Below are positions 35,434 through 44,445 of a stretch of 64,000 nucleotides of DNA, piece after piece. Source of the stretch: Sinomicrobium kalidii (GTDB taxonomy: Bacteria > Bacteroidota > Bacteroidia > Flavobacteriales > Flavobacteriaceae). The notes beneath the pieces were generated by a model that worked only from the letters and a program-made list of their open reading frames with translations, searched no databases and had not been told where the DNA came from. Location of the stretch: the NCBI RefSeq assembly GCF_021183825.1, contig NZ_CP089211.1, forward strand, positions 1,178,001 to 1,242,000. Reading direction: 5' to 3'. Position 1 is the first letter of the stretch. The number at the start of each line of letters is the position of its first letter. The translations under genes were made by a program, and so were the position numbers.

Positions 35434-36161
35434 TGGTTCTTATTGAGTTCCATAATATAATTCAACCCTTCGAGGAGGAAATTTGAATTCGCAAATATGC
35501 TACTTTTTAATTGTTTTGACAAAAAATCGAGGTCGCCGCCCGTTAAAATAACTGTTAAATGTTCAAATCGCGCTTGATATTGACTAATAACTCCATCTAT
35601 TTCATTTACAACACCATTGAGCACGCCGGAAGCTATGCTTGTTGCAGTGGAGTCTCCTATAAAATCTTCCAGACGGGTAGATTCTATTAACGGTAATCTC
35701 GCCGTAAACGTATGTAGGGCCTTGTACCTCATCCTTATGCCCGGGGAAATCGCACCGCCGAGATATTGTTTTTTTTCATCCAGAAAATCATAAGTAATAC
35801 AAGTGCCCGAATCAATAATGAGAACATTCTTACCTGTATATTTCCGACATGCGGCGCCTACAAGCGCCACCCGGTCGGCCCCGAGTGTTCCGGGGGTGGC
35901 ATATCTGTTTTGAAAAGGCAGTACCGGCAAATTACCGAGAACATGCACATGCACCTTTTTGGCCAGTTCCGAAAGGTCATTTTCTGTAATATCCGCGACC
36001 GAAGCGATGATCATATCGGTCACAACGGGATATTTTTCCAGGACTCCCGAAATTTTTTTCAAAAATTCCCCGGAAGAGAACCTGTCGGTATACAAAACAG
36101 CATCTGATTGAAAAACAGCAATCTTCACAAAAGTATTTCCGGCATCTACGGCTAAAGTCAT
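35430..36161 (-). CDS. coaX: Type III pantothenate kinase
   Basis: Phosphorylates pantothenate in the first step of coenzyme A synthesis. The ATG at 36161 is preferred because it gives the expected N-terminus MTLAVDAGNTFVKIAVFQ, with the phosphate-binding DxGNTxxK; a reading frame 15 codons longer exists but adds atypical residues. The 243-residue protein also contains PGTLGADRVALVGAA, VLIIDSGTCITYDF and GGAISPGIRMRYKALH, the family's other signatures. It is the first gene of the long minus-strand envelope cluster. Confidence 0.94.
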   Translation of the reverse strand: MTLAVDAGNTFVKIAVFQSDAVLYTDRFSSGEFLKKISGVLEKYPVVTDMIIASVADITENDLSELAKKVHVHVLGNLPVLPFQNRYATPGTLGADRVALVGAACRKYTGKNVLIIDSGTCITYDFLDEKKQYLGGAISPGIRMRYKALHTFTARLPLIESTRLEDFIGDSTATSIASGVLNGVVNEIDGVISQYQARFEHLTVILTGGDLDFLSKQLKSSIFANSNFLLEGLNYIMELNKNQ

Positions 36162-36211
36162 AATCAAAATTAAGGATGTAAATTTACAAAAGTGTTTTTT
36201 TCGCAATTTTG

Positions 36212-36244
36212 TTTTGTAAATATTTAATTTTGCTCCTATATTTG
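36212..36244 (+). promoter_or_regulatory. Promoter of tRNA-Phe
   Basis: TTTTG (36212-36216), a 20-base spacer and TATATTTG (36237-36244) match the Bacteroidota TTTG / TAnnTTTG promoter. The -7 element ends 19 bases before the first base of the tRNA. Confidence 0.7.
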
Positions 36245-36263
36245 CACCCGCAATAAAGCAGCC

Positions 36264-36336
36264 GGTACCTTAGCTCAGTTGGTAGAGCAATGGACTGAAA
36301 ATCCATGTGTCCCTGGTTCGATTCCTGGAGGTACCA
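36264..36336 (+). tRNA. tRNA-Phe (anticodon GAA)
   Basis: A 73-base cloverleaf: acceptor stem GGTACCT/AGGTACC, D arm with AGTTGGTAGAGC, anticodon stem ATGGA/TCCAT around CTGAAAA (anticodon GAA), and T loop TTCGATT. The T stem CCTGG/CCTGG has a central T-T mismatch. The discriminator base is A, and the CCA end is not fully encoded. A strong hairpin terminator follows. It marks the left edge of the accessory region. Confidence 0.97.
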
Positions 36337-36341
36337 CCTTT

Positions 36342-36373
36342 AAAAACCCGCTTCGAAAGAGCGGGTTTTTTTA
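36342..36373 (+). terminator. Terminator of tRNA-Phe
   Basis: AACCCGCT and AGCGGGTT form an 8-bp stem around TCGAAAG, followed by a T-run. The same hairpin recurs after the tRNA-like remnant at 49.0 kb and, with changes, at 60.9 kb. Confidence 0.85.
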
Positions 36374-36406
36374 TTTGATTGCCTGATATCCTTATCCTGA
36401 AAAACT

Positions 36407-36693
36407 CGGATCATTCCTAAAAAAAGTTGTGGATGAGGCAAAAATTATGGTAAGCTGTTCATGCGGAAATGAAAAGGTGTTATACGTTGCAAGTTACCGG
36501 TTGAGGTGTTGAGCATGCCAGAATAAGGTATCTTGCTGTCGCCAGCGAATTTTCAGCATATACGAAATCCTGGTAAAGCCATGCCTGAAGGGCTTCCCCT
36601 AATAAGTCCTTCTTATATCTTATAGTCATAGGTCTTACGTCTAAGGTCTCATAGCTATAAGCCACCGGCACTCCACAACTTTTGAGATTGGCC
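36407..36693. repeat. Small element-like segment bounded by inverted motif copies
   Basis: The left end (36407-36433) reads inward as TCATTCCTAAAAAAAGTTGTGG. The right end (36673-36693), read inward on the other strand, is GGCCAATCTCAAAAGTTGTGG. Both share AAAAGTTGTGGA pointing inward, like the ends of a small non-autonomous element of about 290 bp. The interior has a degenerate short tandem motif (CTTATATCTTATAGTCATAGG and similar) and no convincing gene. Target-site duplications are not obvious. The stretch from here to 36879 is otherwise AT-rich leader DNA of the GntR gene. Confidence 0.4.
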
Positions 36694-36879
36694 CTAAATA
36701 TTCCTCCTTACCTACTTATATCCATATGTTGATACTTTTTTTAATGAACAAAACCGGCGATTAGAAAAATTTCACATTTACATCAATATCACCAAACCGC
36801 ATCTCAAAATTTTAATGTATAGACAAACCAACTAAATAAAAAATTAGTAGTATTGTACCTTCATACCAATGAACAGACT

Positions 36880-37608
36880 ATGAAATTTGCTATTGACCAC
36901 AAAAGCCCTGTACCACTTCATGCACAGGTAGAGATCTTGCTCCGGGAACTCATAGAACAGGAGGAGTACCAGAACGGAAAAACTCTTCCGAGTGAGGTTG
37001 AACTTTCCAAAAAACTAGCCATTTCACGCACCACGGTCAGACAGGCCATTAAAAAACTGGTCTTCGAGGGATTATTAATACGAAAGAAAAGGGCAGGGAC
37101 CAAGGTAGCTCCCAGACCGGTGAGTTCCAAATCAAACAACTGGCTCAGTTTTTCACAGGAAATGAGGCTGCGCGGAATCCCCATCAAAAATTTTGAATTG
37201 CACATCAGCTGGGTTCCTGCCGATGAGACACTGGCCAACTTCTTTGAGATACAAAAAGGTCGTAAAGTACTGAAAATGGAACGGGTACGGGGAAAACCGG
37301 AAGAACCGTTCGTCTATTTTGCCTCTTACTTCCACCCCCGAGTAGAACTCACGGGTGATGAGGATTTTAAAAAGCCCCTCTACGAAATGCTGGAACAGGA
37401 GCATTCGGTGATCGCCACGCTTTCCAAGGAAGAGATCAGCGCTACAGCCGCGGACGACTTTATTGCAGGGAAACTCGAAATCCCGCAGGGAGCCCCGGTA
37501 TTATTCCGGAAACGCCACGTTTTCGACCAGGGCGAGCGGCCCATAGAATACAACCTGGGGTATTATAAAGCCGACAGCTTCATCTATACCGTGGAAAGTA
37601 CCCGATAA
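36880..37608 (+). CDS. GntR-family (HutC-type) transcriptional regulator
   Basis: A ligand-responsive regulator. I prefer the ATG at 36880 because the resulting start, MKFAIDHKSPVPLHAQ, leads straight into the winged helix; a TTG 27 bases upstream is less likely. The DNA-binding domain spans about residues 1-75 (LPSEVELSKKLAISRTTVRQ). A UTRA effector domain follows (about 95-238, with FEIQKGRKVLKMERVR and FRKRHVFDQGERPIEYN). It stands at the head of the mannose cassette, 292 bases before the next gene, whose promoter region holds a perfect dyad. The likely ligand is a sugar phosphate. Confidence 0.9.
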   Translation: MKFAIDHKSPVPLHAQVEILLRELIEQEEYQNGKTLPSEVELSKKLAISRTTVRQAIKKLVFEGLLIRKKRAGTKVAPRPVSSKSNNWLSFSQEMRLRGIPIKNFELHISWVPADETLANFFEIQKGRKVLKMERVRGKPEEPFVYFASYFHPRVELTGDEDFKKPLYEMLEQEHSVIATLSKEEISATAADDFIAGKLEIPQGAPVLFRKRHVFDQGERPIEYNLGYYKADSFIYTVESTR

Positions 37609-37845
37609 GTCATCCCCTATTCTCCCTGTTATGCTCCGGCAAGACCGTATGTATAACCGTATTCCCCGACTATTATAGCCCTTTCCGGCTCGAATCGCCT
37701 CATGCCTGTTGTAAGTATTGAAAGAATTACGGCCGGCTGTTTGTTTTTTGGCTTTCTCATTGCAAGTTTGACATTTTTTCAGCCCAAGAACACGACCGGA
37801 ACAAAATAATCTATCGTAAAATTATCAATAATTAAAAATAAATTA

Positions 37846-37861
37846 ATATGTTTGTACATAT
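37846..37861. promoter_or_regulatory. Candidate GntR operator overlapping a -7 element
   Basis: ATATGT-TTGT-ACATAT is a perfect 6-bp inverted repeat. It contains TATGTTTG (37847-37854), a match to the Bacteroidota -7 promoter element, so a bound repressor would block RNA polymerase. It lies 40 bases before the mannose-6-phosphate isomerase-like gene. A weaker relative, TATTGTACCTTCATAC, lies just before the GntR gene itself. Confidence 0.5.
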
Positions 37862-37900
37862 CAACATTATTAAAACAATAAATCCTTATTCCATATTCTC

Positions 37901-39724
37901 ATGGATCAAAAAGCCACTCCATCCTTGAAAAATGAACTGTCGGAGCATTCAAGAAAACGCAAATCGTCACAGTTTATCCTGCCCCACAGGATAAACAAGA
38001 CTTCCTCCGATCGCAATGCCTACGAACTGTATCCGTTCCATTCCCTGGGAGAACATAAGATCTTTAACGGACTTGACTCCTTTGCCGGTTGGATCGAAAG
38101 AGAAAGGACCGTAATGATCGAGGGATATGCAGGTGTTTTCTGGGAGGACATGCAACAGGAGATCCAGGAAAAACTGGAAAAACGCGGGTACCGGATCAAT
38201 TGGGTAAGGACAGCCGATTATTTTAAACCCGTTCCGGAGATCAAAAGGATCACCGCCCCCTTTCTGGGTCCGGAGGATTCGGTATGGGGAACGAAATGCA
38301 CCCTCGGCATGGCAGATCTCTTCGATATGGAGTCCCTCGGCAGGATCCGGCCTTCACAGGATTCGGATATAAACATATGTATTGGTCCCGGGGCGGCCCT
38401 GTCCGGCTGGGATGCTGCCATAGCTTACATCGACCTCCCCAAGAACGAACTGCAGTTCCGCATGCGTGCCGGGGCCGTTTTCAACCTGGGGCTGGATACG
38501 CCGAACGAACCCTATAAAATGTACAAACATTATTATTTTGTAGATTGGGTGTTGTTAAACAAGCACAAGAAACAATTAACAGATCGTATCGATCTGCTGG
38601 CAGACGGGCAATGGGAGCATACGATCAACTGGATGTTCCGGGACGACCTCCTGGAAGGTCTCAAAAAGATCAGTTCTTCTGTGATCCGCGCCCGGCCCTG
38701 GTTTGAGCCGGGCCCCTGGGGAGGGCAGTGGATCAGGGAACATATTCCGGGGCTGAACAGGGATGTAGTCAATTATGCCTGGTCCTTTGCCCTGATCACG
38801 CCCGAGAACGGATTGCTGTTCGAAAGTGACGGCTACCTGCTGGAAGCCTCCTTTGACTTCCTGATGTTCCTGGAAAATGAGAATGTACTCGGAAAACAGG
38901 CTTCCCGCTTCGGGGATGAATTTCCTATCCGCTTCAACTTTCTGGATACCTGGGATGGGGGAAACCTTTCTGTTCAATGCCATCCTAACAGAAAATATAT
39001 CCGGGAGGTCTTCGGGGAAAATATAACCCAGGACGAAACCTACTATATCCTGGAATGTAAGGAAGAGGCGGGCGTGTACCTCGGCTTTCAGGAGAATATC
39101 GAACCGGAAGCATTCCGCAGGGACCTGGAACACAGCCAGGAAACAAACACAGAACTGGACGTGGAAAAATACGTACAAAAACTCCCTGCCCGAAAACACG
39201 ACCTCTTCCTGATTCCGAACGGAACGGTGCACAGCGCCGGTGCCGGTAACATGGTCCTGGAAATCAGTGCAACGCCATACATATTCACCTTTAAAATGTA
39301 TGACTGGCTCCGCCTGGACCTCAACGGAAAGCCCCGGCCCATCAATGTGGATCACGCCTTTAACAACCTGAATTTTGAACGAAAAGGAAAACGCGTACAA
39401 GAGGAATTGCTTTCCGCACCCAGGGTCCTGGAACAGGGAAAGGACTATGAACTGCTGCATTTCCCCACACATGCCGAACACTTTTATGACATTAACCGGA
39501 TCGATTTCAGGACCTCCGTACACCGTGAAACCGGACAGGCTTTTGAAGTGATGATACTGGTAGACGGGGATTCCATAGAAGTCAGGACCGAAGATGGCAC
39601 CACCCAGGTCCTGGCCTATGCCGAAACTTTTGTCATCCCGGCTGCCGCCCGTACCTACACCCTGACCAACCTCGGAGATAAGACAGCCAGGGTGATCAGT
39701 GCATTTATCAAAGAAACAAGTTAA
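37901..39724 (+). CDS. Class I mannose-6-phosphate isomerase-like protein with N-terminal kinase-like domain
   Basis: Likely interconverts mannose 6-phosphate and fructose 6-phosphate, which would feed mannose into glycolysis. The 607-residue protein is much longer than ordinary type I isomerases. The C-terminal half has the isomerase landmarks PWGGQW (272-277), LSVQCHPNRKY (356-366, with Gln and His zinc ligands) and IPNGTVHSAGAGNMVLEIS (438-456). The N-terminal 250 residues resemble uridine-kinase-like P-loop folds, but the expected GxxGxGKS is replaced by EGYAGVFWED (74-83), so nucleotide binding is doubtful. The gene is followed after 10 bases by a GH92 gene. Confidence 0.82.
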   Translation: MDQKATPSLKNELSEHSRKRKSSQFILPHRINKTSSDRNAYELYPFHSLGEHKIFNGLDSFAGWIERERTVMIEGYAGVFWEDMQQEIQEKLEKRGYRINWVRTADYFKPVPEIKRITAPFLGPEDSVWGTKCTLGMADLFDMESLGRIRPSQDSDINICIGPGAALSGWDAAIAYIDLPKNELQFRMRAGAVFNLGLDTPNEPYKMYKHYYFVDWVLLNKHKKQLTDRIDLLADGQWEHTINWMFRDDLLEGLKKISSSVIRARPWFEPGPWGGQWIREHIPGLNRDVVNYAWSFALITPENGLLFESDGYLLEASFDFLMFLENENVLGKQASRFGDEFPIRFNFLDTWDGGNLSVQCHPNRKYIREVFGENITQDETYYILECKEEAGVYLGFQENIEPEAFRRDLEHSQETNTELDVEKYVQKLPARKHDLFLIPNGTVHSAGAGNMVLEISATPYIFTFKMYDWLRLDLNGKPRPINVDHAFNNLNFERKGKRVQEELLSAPRVLEQGKDYELLHFPTHAEHFYDINRIDFRTSVHRETGQAFEVMILVDGDSIEVRTEDGTTQVLAYAETFVIPAAARTYTLTNLGDKTARVISAFIKETS

Positions 39725-39734
39725 AAAACAACCG

Positions 39735-42700
39735 ATGAAATATTTGATCAAATACCGGATCATGAACCTGCTGGCAATAAGCCTCACCCTGGCAGGGATA
39801 ATCCCCGCTTGTCATGGCTGTATATCCGGCAATGCACAGCGCAGGCCATTGACTTCGGACCCGGGCGTTTCCACCGTGCCTTTATGGCATATCGGAACAG
39901 AAGACAACTCCGGGGCCGATCTGGCCCTGGGCCCTTCGGATTACAAAAAATTTCTGAGCCGGGATTTTGGCTATGAAGATCGCTATTACCTGGTGGGACA
40001 TTCCAAACCCTCCGATGATTTCCCCTATGTGCTTCCGGGGCCTGACGACACCTGGGGTGGTACCTCGGGAACCGCCGGATGGCGGACCCACGAGGTCAAT
40101 ATTCTGTTCGGGGTGGACCGGCTTCCCGCCCGGGGAGATTGGTTTCTCGTGGCGGACCTTGCAGATTCCGCCCCTTCCGGATCGCTCTTCAAAGTGCGTG
40201 TCAACGACCAGCATGAAAAATTCCGGCTACAGGGAGTATCCGATAGTTCCATTGTCCGTACACCGGTTACCCAAGCCGGCCGGGTCCTGCGAATACCCCT
40301 TCATAAAAAAACCATACGTGCCGGGGGGAACAAGGTAACCCTGACGATTCTGGAAGGCAGCTGGGTGGTTTTCGACCATATACGCCTGGAAGGCCCTTCC
40401 GGAGCTGCACTGATCGATCCGAGAGAAGTATTTGTACGTGCCGTGGAACCGGCTGCCTATGAGCTACGGGAAAATTCCGAAAGGTTCCAGCCTCTTCTGG
40501 TCGATGTAGAACACTTATCCGGGAAACCGGTTATAGAAGTAGAACTGGATGGCCGGCACATTTTTCAAAAACAACTCGATACGGCAAGGTATAAACTGGA
40601 AGTCCCAATGCCTGCCGTATCATCGGCCCGGGAAAGCAGATACCGTGTCCTGGTCAATAGCAGGGAACTTCAATCCGGCAGTATTTCCCGTAGCCCGCAG
40701 AAGCTGCAGACACCCGCAGATTATGTAGATACCAAAATGGGAACGGCACATTCACGGTGGATGATCGCACCCGGTCCCTGGATGCCTTTCAGCATGGTGA
40801 AACTGAGCCCCGATAACCAGAATAAGGGATGGCAGGCCGGTTATCAGCCTACCTTTGAAACCATAGGCACTTTCAGCCATATCCACGAATGGACCATGGC
40901 GGGTCTCGGAATGATGCCTACCAATGGGCCCCTTCAGATCAGGGTCGGAGATGAGTCCGACCCCGATTCGGGATATCGTTCACGGATCGACAAGGCTTCG
41001 GAAGAAGCACCGCTGGGGTACTATAAAGTCCGTTTAACGGATACCGGTATCCTGGCAGAGGTCACCGCCACCACCCGGGCAGGTTTCCAGCGCTATACAT
41101 TTCCCCCTGACAGGGACGGCAGGGTCATGATCGACCTGCACATCCCGGCCGAATACGACTACCAGCTGAAAAACATCGAAATGATCCGGGTCAACGATCA
41201 CCGTATCGAAGGAAAAAGTCACCAGCTGACCCCGGGGGTATGGAGCAGTGATGCCGACCAGGAATACACGGTGAATTTCGTGATCGAATTTGACCGCCCG
41301 ATCAAAAAACTGGGAGGATGGATCAATGACTCCATTGTTACCGGTCCGAAAATTACCGGTATTGATCTGAAAGATGCCGGGATGTTCGTGGAGTTTGATA
41401 CCCGGGAAAACAATGTGGTACACGCGCGCTCCGGTATTTCACTGGTAAGTATAGACAATGCTTCCGAAAACCTGGAAACAGAGATCTCCGGCCCTTTTCA
41501 ATGGGATTATGAAGCGGTGGTGGCCCATCAAAAAGAGGTGTGGAACGAATACCTTTCCCGGATCCGGGTTTCGGATGACGATTATCGTGAGAAAAAGCGG
41601 TTTTACACCAATTACTATCGTTCCCTCTGCCGGAATACCTGGAGCGATGTCAACGGAGAATGGATGGATGCGAATGAAACCGTTCAGCGTTTTACAGATC
41701 CCGAACACGTCGCCCTCGGTTGCGATGCTTTCTGGAATACCTTCTGGAATCTCAATCAGCTCTGGAATATGGTCACGCCTGAATGGTCGTCCAGGTGGGT
41801 AAACTCCCAGTTGGCCATGTACGATACCAATGGCTGGCTGGCCAAGGGCCCGGCGGGGATGGAATACATTCCCGTCATGGTGGCCGAACACGAGATCCCG
41901 TTGATCGTATCTGCGTACCAAATGGGGATCAGGGATTTTGATACCGGTAAAGCCCTCGAGGCCATGAAGAAAATGCAGACTACACCTGCCAAAGCCGTAG
42001 CCGGAGGGTTTGCAGGTAACCGGGACCTGGAAGCCTATATGAAATATCAATATGTTCCGTATGACAAGGGACGGTTCTCCAATACACTGGAATATTCCTT
42101 CGACGACTGGTCCGTAGCTCAGTTTGCCAGATCTCTGGGGGAAAAGGAAACCTATAAAATATTCCGGGAACGGGGAAACTGGTGGAAAAATGCCTTTAAC
42201 CCCGAAACGGGCTATGCGCAGTTGCGCGACAGTGAAGGGAATTTCAAGCAACCTTTCGACCCTTTCCGGTCCGGGAGGAACAAAGAGTATGTAGAGGGGA
42301 ATGCCTGGCAACTCAGCTATTTTGTTCCCCAGGATGTGCCGGCCCTGGCAAAGATCTTAGGTGAAGATAAGTTTGTAAAGCGCCTCGACTGGGGGTTTAA
42401 GGCCAGCGAACCCTGGCGTTATAATGCACCTAACGATCAATATTGGGATTACCCGGTAGTCCAGGGAAACCAGCAGTCCATGCATTTTGCCTTCCTGTTC
42501 AACTGGGCGGGCCGTCCCTGGCTGACCCAGAAGTGGAGCCGCTCCATCCTGGATAAATATTATGGACATGATGAAGCCAACGCCTACCTCGGTGATGAAG
42601 ATCAGGGGCAGATGAGTGCCTGGTTCGTCATGGCCTCCCTGGGACTTTTCCAGACCGACGGCGGAGCCCGGGAAAAGCCCGTTTATGAGATTGCCAGCCC

Positions 42701-42938
42701 GCTATATAAAAAGATCGTCATTGACCTGGGAGAACGATATGACAGAGGGAAGCAATTTGTCATCGAGGCAAAAAATGTGTCCAGGGTCAATAAGTATATA
42801 CAGTCCGCCACCCTGAACGGCAAAGTGCTGACCTCTTTCCGGTTCCCGTCCGGGACATTGTTAAAAGGAGGAAACCTTATCCTTGAAATGGGACCTGAAC
42901 CGAACTACGAATGGGGAAAGGGAGACCTGCCCGAATAA
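39735..42938 (+). CDS. GH92 alpha-mannosidase with N-terminal accessory domain
   Basis: A calcium-dependent exo-alpha-mannosidase family. I chose the ATG at 39735 because it starts a signal peptide (MKYLIKYRIMNLLAISL, with Cys residues shortly after that may be lipidated). About 200 residues come first, with WHIGTEDNSGADL and FDHIRLEGP, resembling the beta-sandwich found at the end of family 4 polysaccharide lyases. The GH92 part then starts near VDTKMGTAHSRWM. The expected catalytic Glu854 is in EGNAWQLSYFVPQD and the base-type Asp residues (D954, D956) are in GDEDQGQMSAW. Linkage specificity cannot be read from sequence. Confidence 0.88.
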   Translation: MKYLIKYRIMNLLAISLTLAGIIPACHGCISGNAQRRPLTSDPGVSTVPLWHIGTEDNSGADLALGPSDYKKFLSRDFGYEDRYYLVGHSKPSDDFPYVLPGPDDTWGGTSGTAGWRTHEVNILFGVDRLPARGDWFLVADLADSAPSGSLFKVRVNDQHEKFRLQGVSDSSIVRTPVTQAGRVLRIPLHKKTIRAGGNKVTLTILEGSWVVFDHIRLEGPSGAALIDPREVFVRAVEPAAYELRENSERFQPLLVDVEHLSGKPVIEVELDGRHIFQKQLDTARYKLEVPMPAVSSARESRYRVLVNSRELQSGSISRSPQKLQTPADYVDTKMGTAHSRWMIAPGPWMPFSMVKLSPDNQNKGWQAGYQPTFETIGTFSHIHEWTMAGLGMMPTNGPLQIRVGDESDPDSGYRSRIDKASEEAPLGYYKVRLTDTGILAEVTATTRAGFQRYTFPPDRDGRVMIDLHIPAEYDYQLKNIEMIRVNDHRIEGKSHQLTPGVWSSDADQEYTVNFVIEFDRPIKKLGGWINDSIVTGPKITGIDLKDAGMFVEFDTRENNVVHARSGISLVSIDNASENLETEISGPFQWDYEAVVAHQKEVWNEYLSRIRVSDDDYREKKRFYTNYYRSLCRNTWSDVNGEWMDANETVQRFTDPEHVALGCDAFWNTFWNLNQLWNMVTPEWSSRWVNSQLAMYDTNGWLAKGPAGMEYIPVMVAEHEIPLIVSAYQMGIRDFDTGKALEAMKKMQTTPAKAVAGGFAGNRDLEAYMKYQYVPYDKGRFSNTLEYSFDDWSVAQFARSLGEKETYKIFRERGNWWKNAFNPETGYAQLRDSEGNFKQPFDPFRSGRNKEYVEGNAWQLSYFVPQDVPALAKILGEDKFVKRLDWGFKASEPWRYNAPNDQYWDYPVVQGNQQSMHFAFLFNWAGRPWLTQKWSRSILDKYYGHDEANAYLGDEDQGQMSAWFVMASLGLFQTDGGAREKPVYEIASPLYKKIVIDLGERYDRGKQFVIEAKNVSRVNKYIQSATLNGKVLTSFRFPSGTLLKGGNLILEMGPEPNYEWGKGDLPE

Positions 42939-42956
42939 CCGGTAAATCATACTGAA

Positions 42957-44249
42957 ATGAAATACATTTTACTGACATCGCTGCTACTGCCCCTTTTTTT
43001 CACATCCTGCGGCAGAACAAACAGCAGGAAAAACCCGGTAATTCAAACCGCATATAACGACACGAAACTCCATGTAGTCCGGGAAAAAGCACTTCAATTG
43101 GCAAAGACCGGGTTCAATGCGGGAGATGGCTACGCGGAAGTATGGATAAGGGATTACAACACCTTCGTGAATCTCGCTGCCGAAGTAAATGACAAAGACA
43201 TATTAAAGGAGAACCTGAGGGTGTTTTTCAGACTTCAGGGAAAAGACGGAAATATTGTAGACGGCTTTGTCCCCAAAAATAAGGCCGGTGTTTCCGAAGG
43301 GGGATATAATTACATCCATACGGAACTGGAGAAAAAATATGCGGGCCATAAAAACACGGTAGAAACCGACCAGGAAACCTCGCTGGTCCAGGCCGTATAC
43401 AAATATGTCATAAAAACAGGAGATACTGCTTTCCTGCAAGAAAAGATCGGCGGCAAAAAAGTGTCGGAACGCCTGGAACTGGCCATGGAGTTCCTCCTCC
43501 AAAAAAGATATGACAAAAAACACGGATTGATATGGGGGGCAACGACAGCAGACTGGGGCGATGTACAACCCGAGCATGAATGGGGAGTGTTTTTGACGGA
43601 AGATACCCATTATGCCATTGATATTTACGATAATGCCATGTTCATTATTGCCCTGACCAATATGACGGAACTCATTCCCGAAACGACAGAGAAATGGAAA
43701 AAGATCCGGGACAGCATTGCAGAAAATGCCATGAAATACCTGTGGGATGAGGAAAATGAAAAGTTTATCCCGCATATCTATCTGAACGGCTCCCCCTTTC
43801 CGGACGATCTCAATGAAAATGAGATATACTATCACGGCGGTACTGCCGTAGCCATCCGGGCCGGTTTGTTATCTGAAAAACAGATTGAGGTCTCCCTGCA
43901 AAAAATGGTAGATAACATGAAAAGATCCGGGGCATCCACCATAGGCCTTACCCTCTACCCTCCTTATCCCGAAGGAGCTTTCTTAAATAAAGGCATGTAT
44001 CCGTACGGTTACCAGAACGGAGGGGACTGGACGTGGTTCGGCGGCCGTATGGTGATCGCCCTTTTTGAAAACGGCTTTGAGAAGGAAGCGTATGAACATA
44101 TGGGCCCCATGCTGGACAGGGTTATTGAAAACAACGGTTTTTTTGAGTGGTACACATTAGACAATACCCCTAAAGGCTCGGCTTCCTTCAAGGGATCGGC
44201 AGGGGTTTTGTATGATGCTGTTGAACTGTTCCTGGACCAATCGGAATAA
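42957..44249 (+). CDS. Lipoprotein with (alpha/alpha)-barrel glycosidase-like fold
   Basis: The 430-residue protein has a lipoprotein signal (LPLFFTSCGR) and helical repeats with conserved aromatic and acidic residues: AEVWIRDYNTF, ETDQETSLVQAVYKY, WGATTADWGDVQPEHEWG, YYHGGTAVAIRAGLL, GGDWTWFGGRM. The spacing resembles six-hairpin glycosidases such as amylo-alpha-1,6-glucosidase and GH63/GH125-like enzymes, with WIRD and DWGD as candidate acid and base sites. I could not match it to one family. It lies in operon order 18 bases after a GH92 gene, which supports a role in mannoside breakdown. Confidence 0.75.
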   Translation: MKYILLTSLLLPLFFTSCGRTNSRKNPVIQTAYNDTKLHVVREKALQLAKTGFNAGDGYAEVWIRDYNTFVNLAAEVNDKDILKENLRVFFRLQGKDGNIVDGFVPKNKAGVSEGGYNYIHTELEKKYAGHKNTVETDQETSLVQAVYKYVIKTGDTAFLQEKIGGKKVSERLELAMEFLLQKRYDKKHGLIWGATTADWGDVQPEHEWGVFLTEDTHYAIDIYDNAMFIIALTNMTELIPETTEKWKKIRDSIAENAMKYLWDEENEKFIPHIYLNGSPFPDDLNENEIYYHGGTAVAIRAGLLSEKQIEVSLQKMVDNMKRSGASTIGLTLYPPYPEGAFLNKGMYPYGYQNGGDWTWFGGRMVIALFENGFEKEAYEHMGPMLDRVIENNGFFEWYTLDNTPKGSASFKGSAGVLYDAVELFLDQSE

Positions 44250-44445
44250 TCATGTTTACCTAGCTGAAATGTGGAAGTTGTTTTTTGTAGATTCAAAACT
44301 TTAAATTTATGGGATCAGCACCATATGATAACCCGGATAAACACTGCGGGACCAGGAAGAGAATTTTCCACAGCAGAAGATCGGCAATAATAACAAACTG
44401 CCCCGGGATCCCGGGCGGTAAATTATACATCGGAAAAACAGCAAG

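Noticed and set aside
36480..36671. Minus-strand 63-codon open frame
   Set aside because: It lies wholly between the inverted motif copies, is made partly of short degenerate repeats, and has no start-site support.
38576..39787. Long antisense open frame (about 400 codons) opposite the isomerase-like gene
   Set aside because: A shadow of the high-GC sense gene; the product has no protein-like motifs, and the sense frame has clear family signatures.
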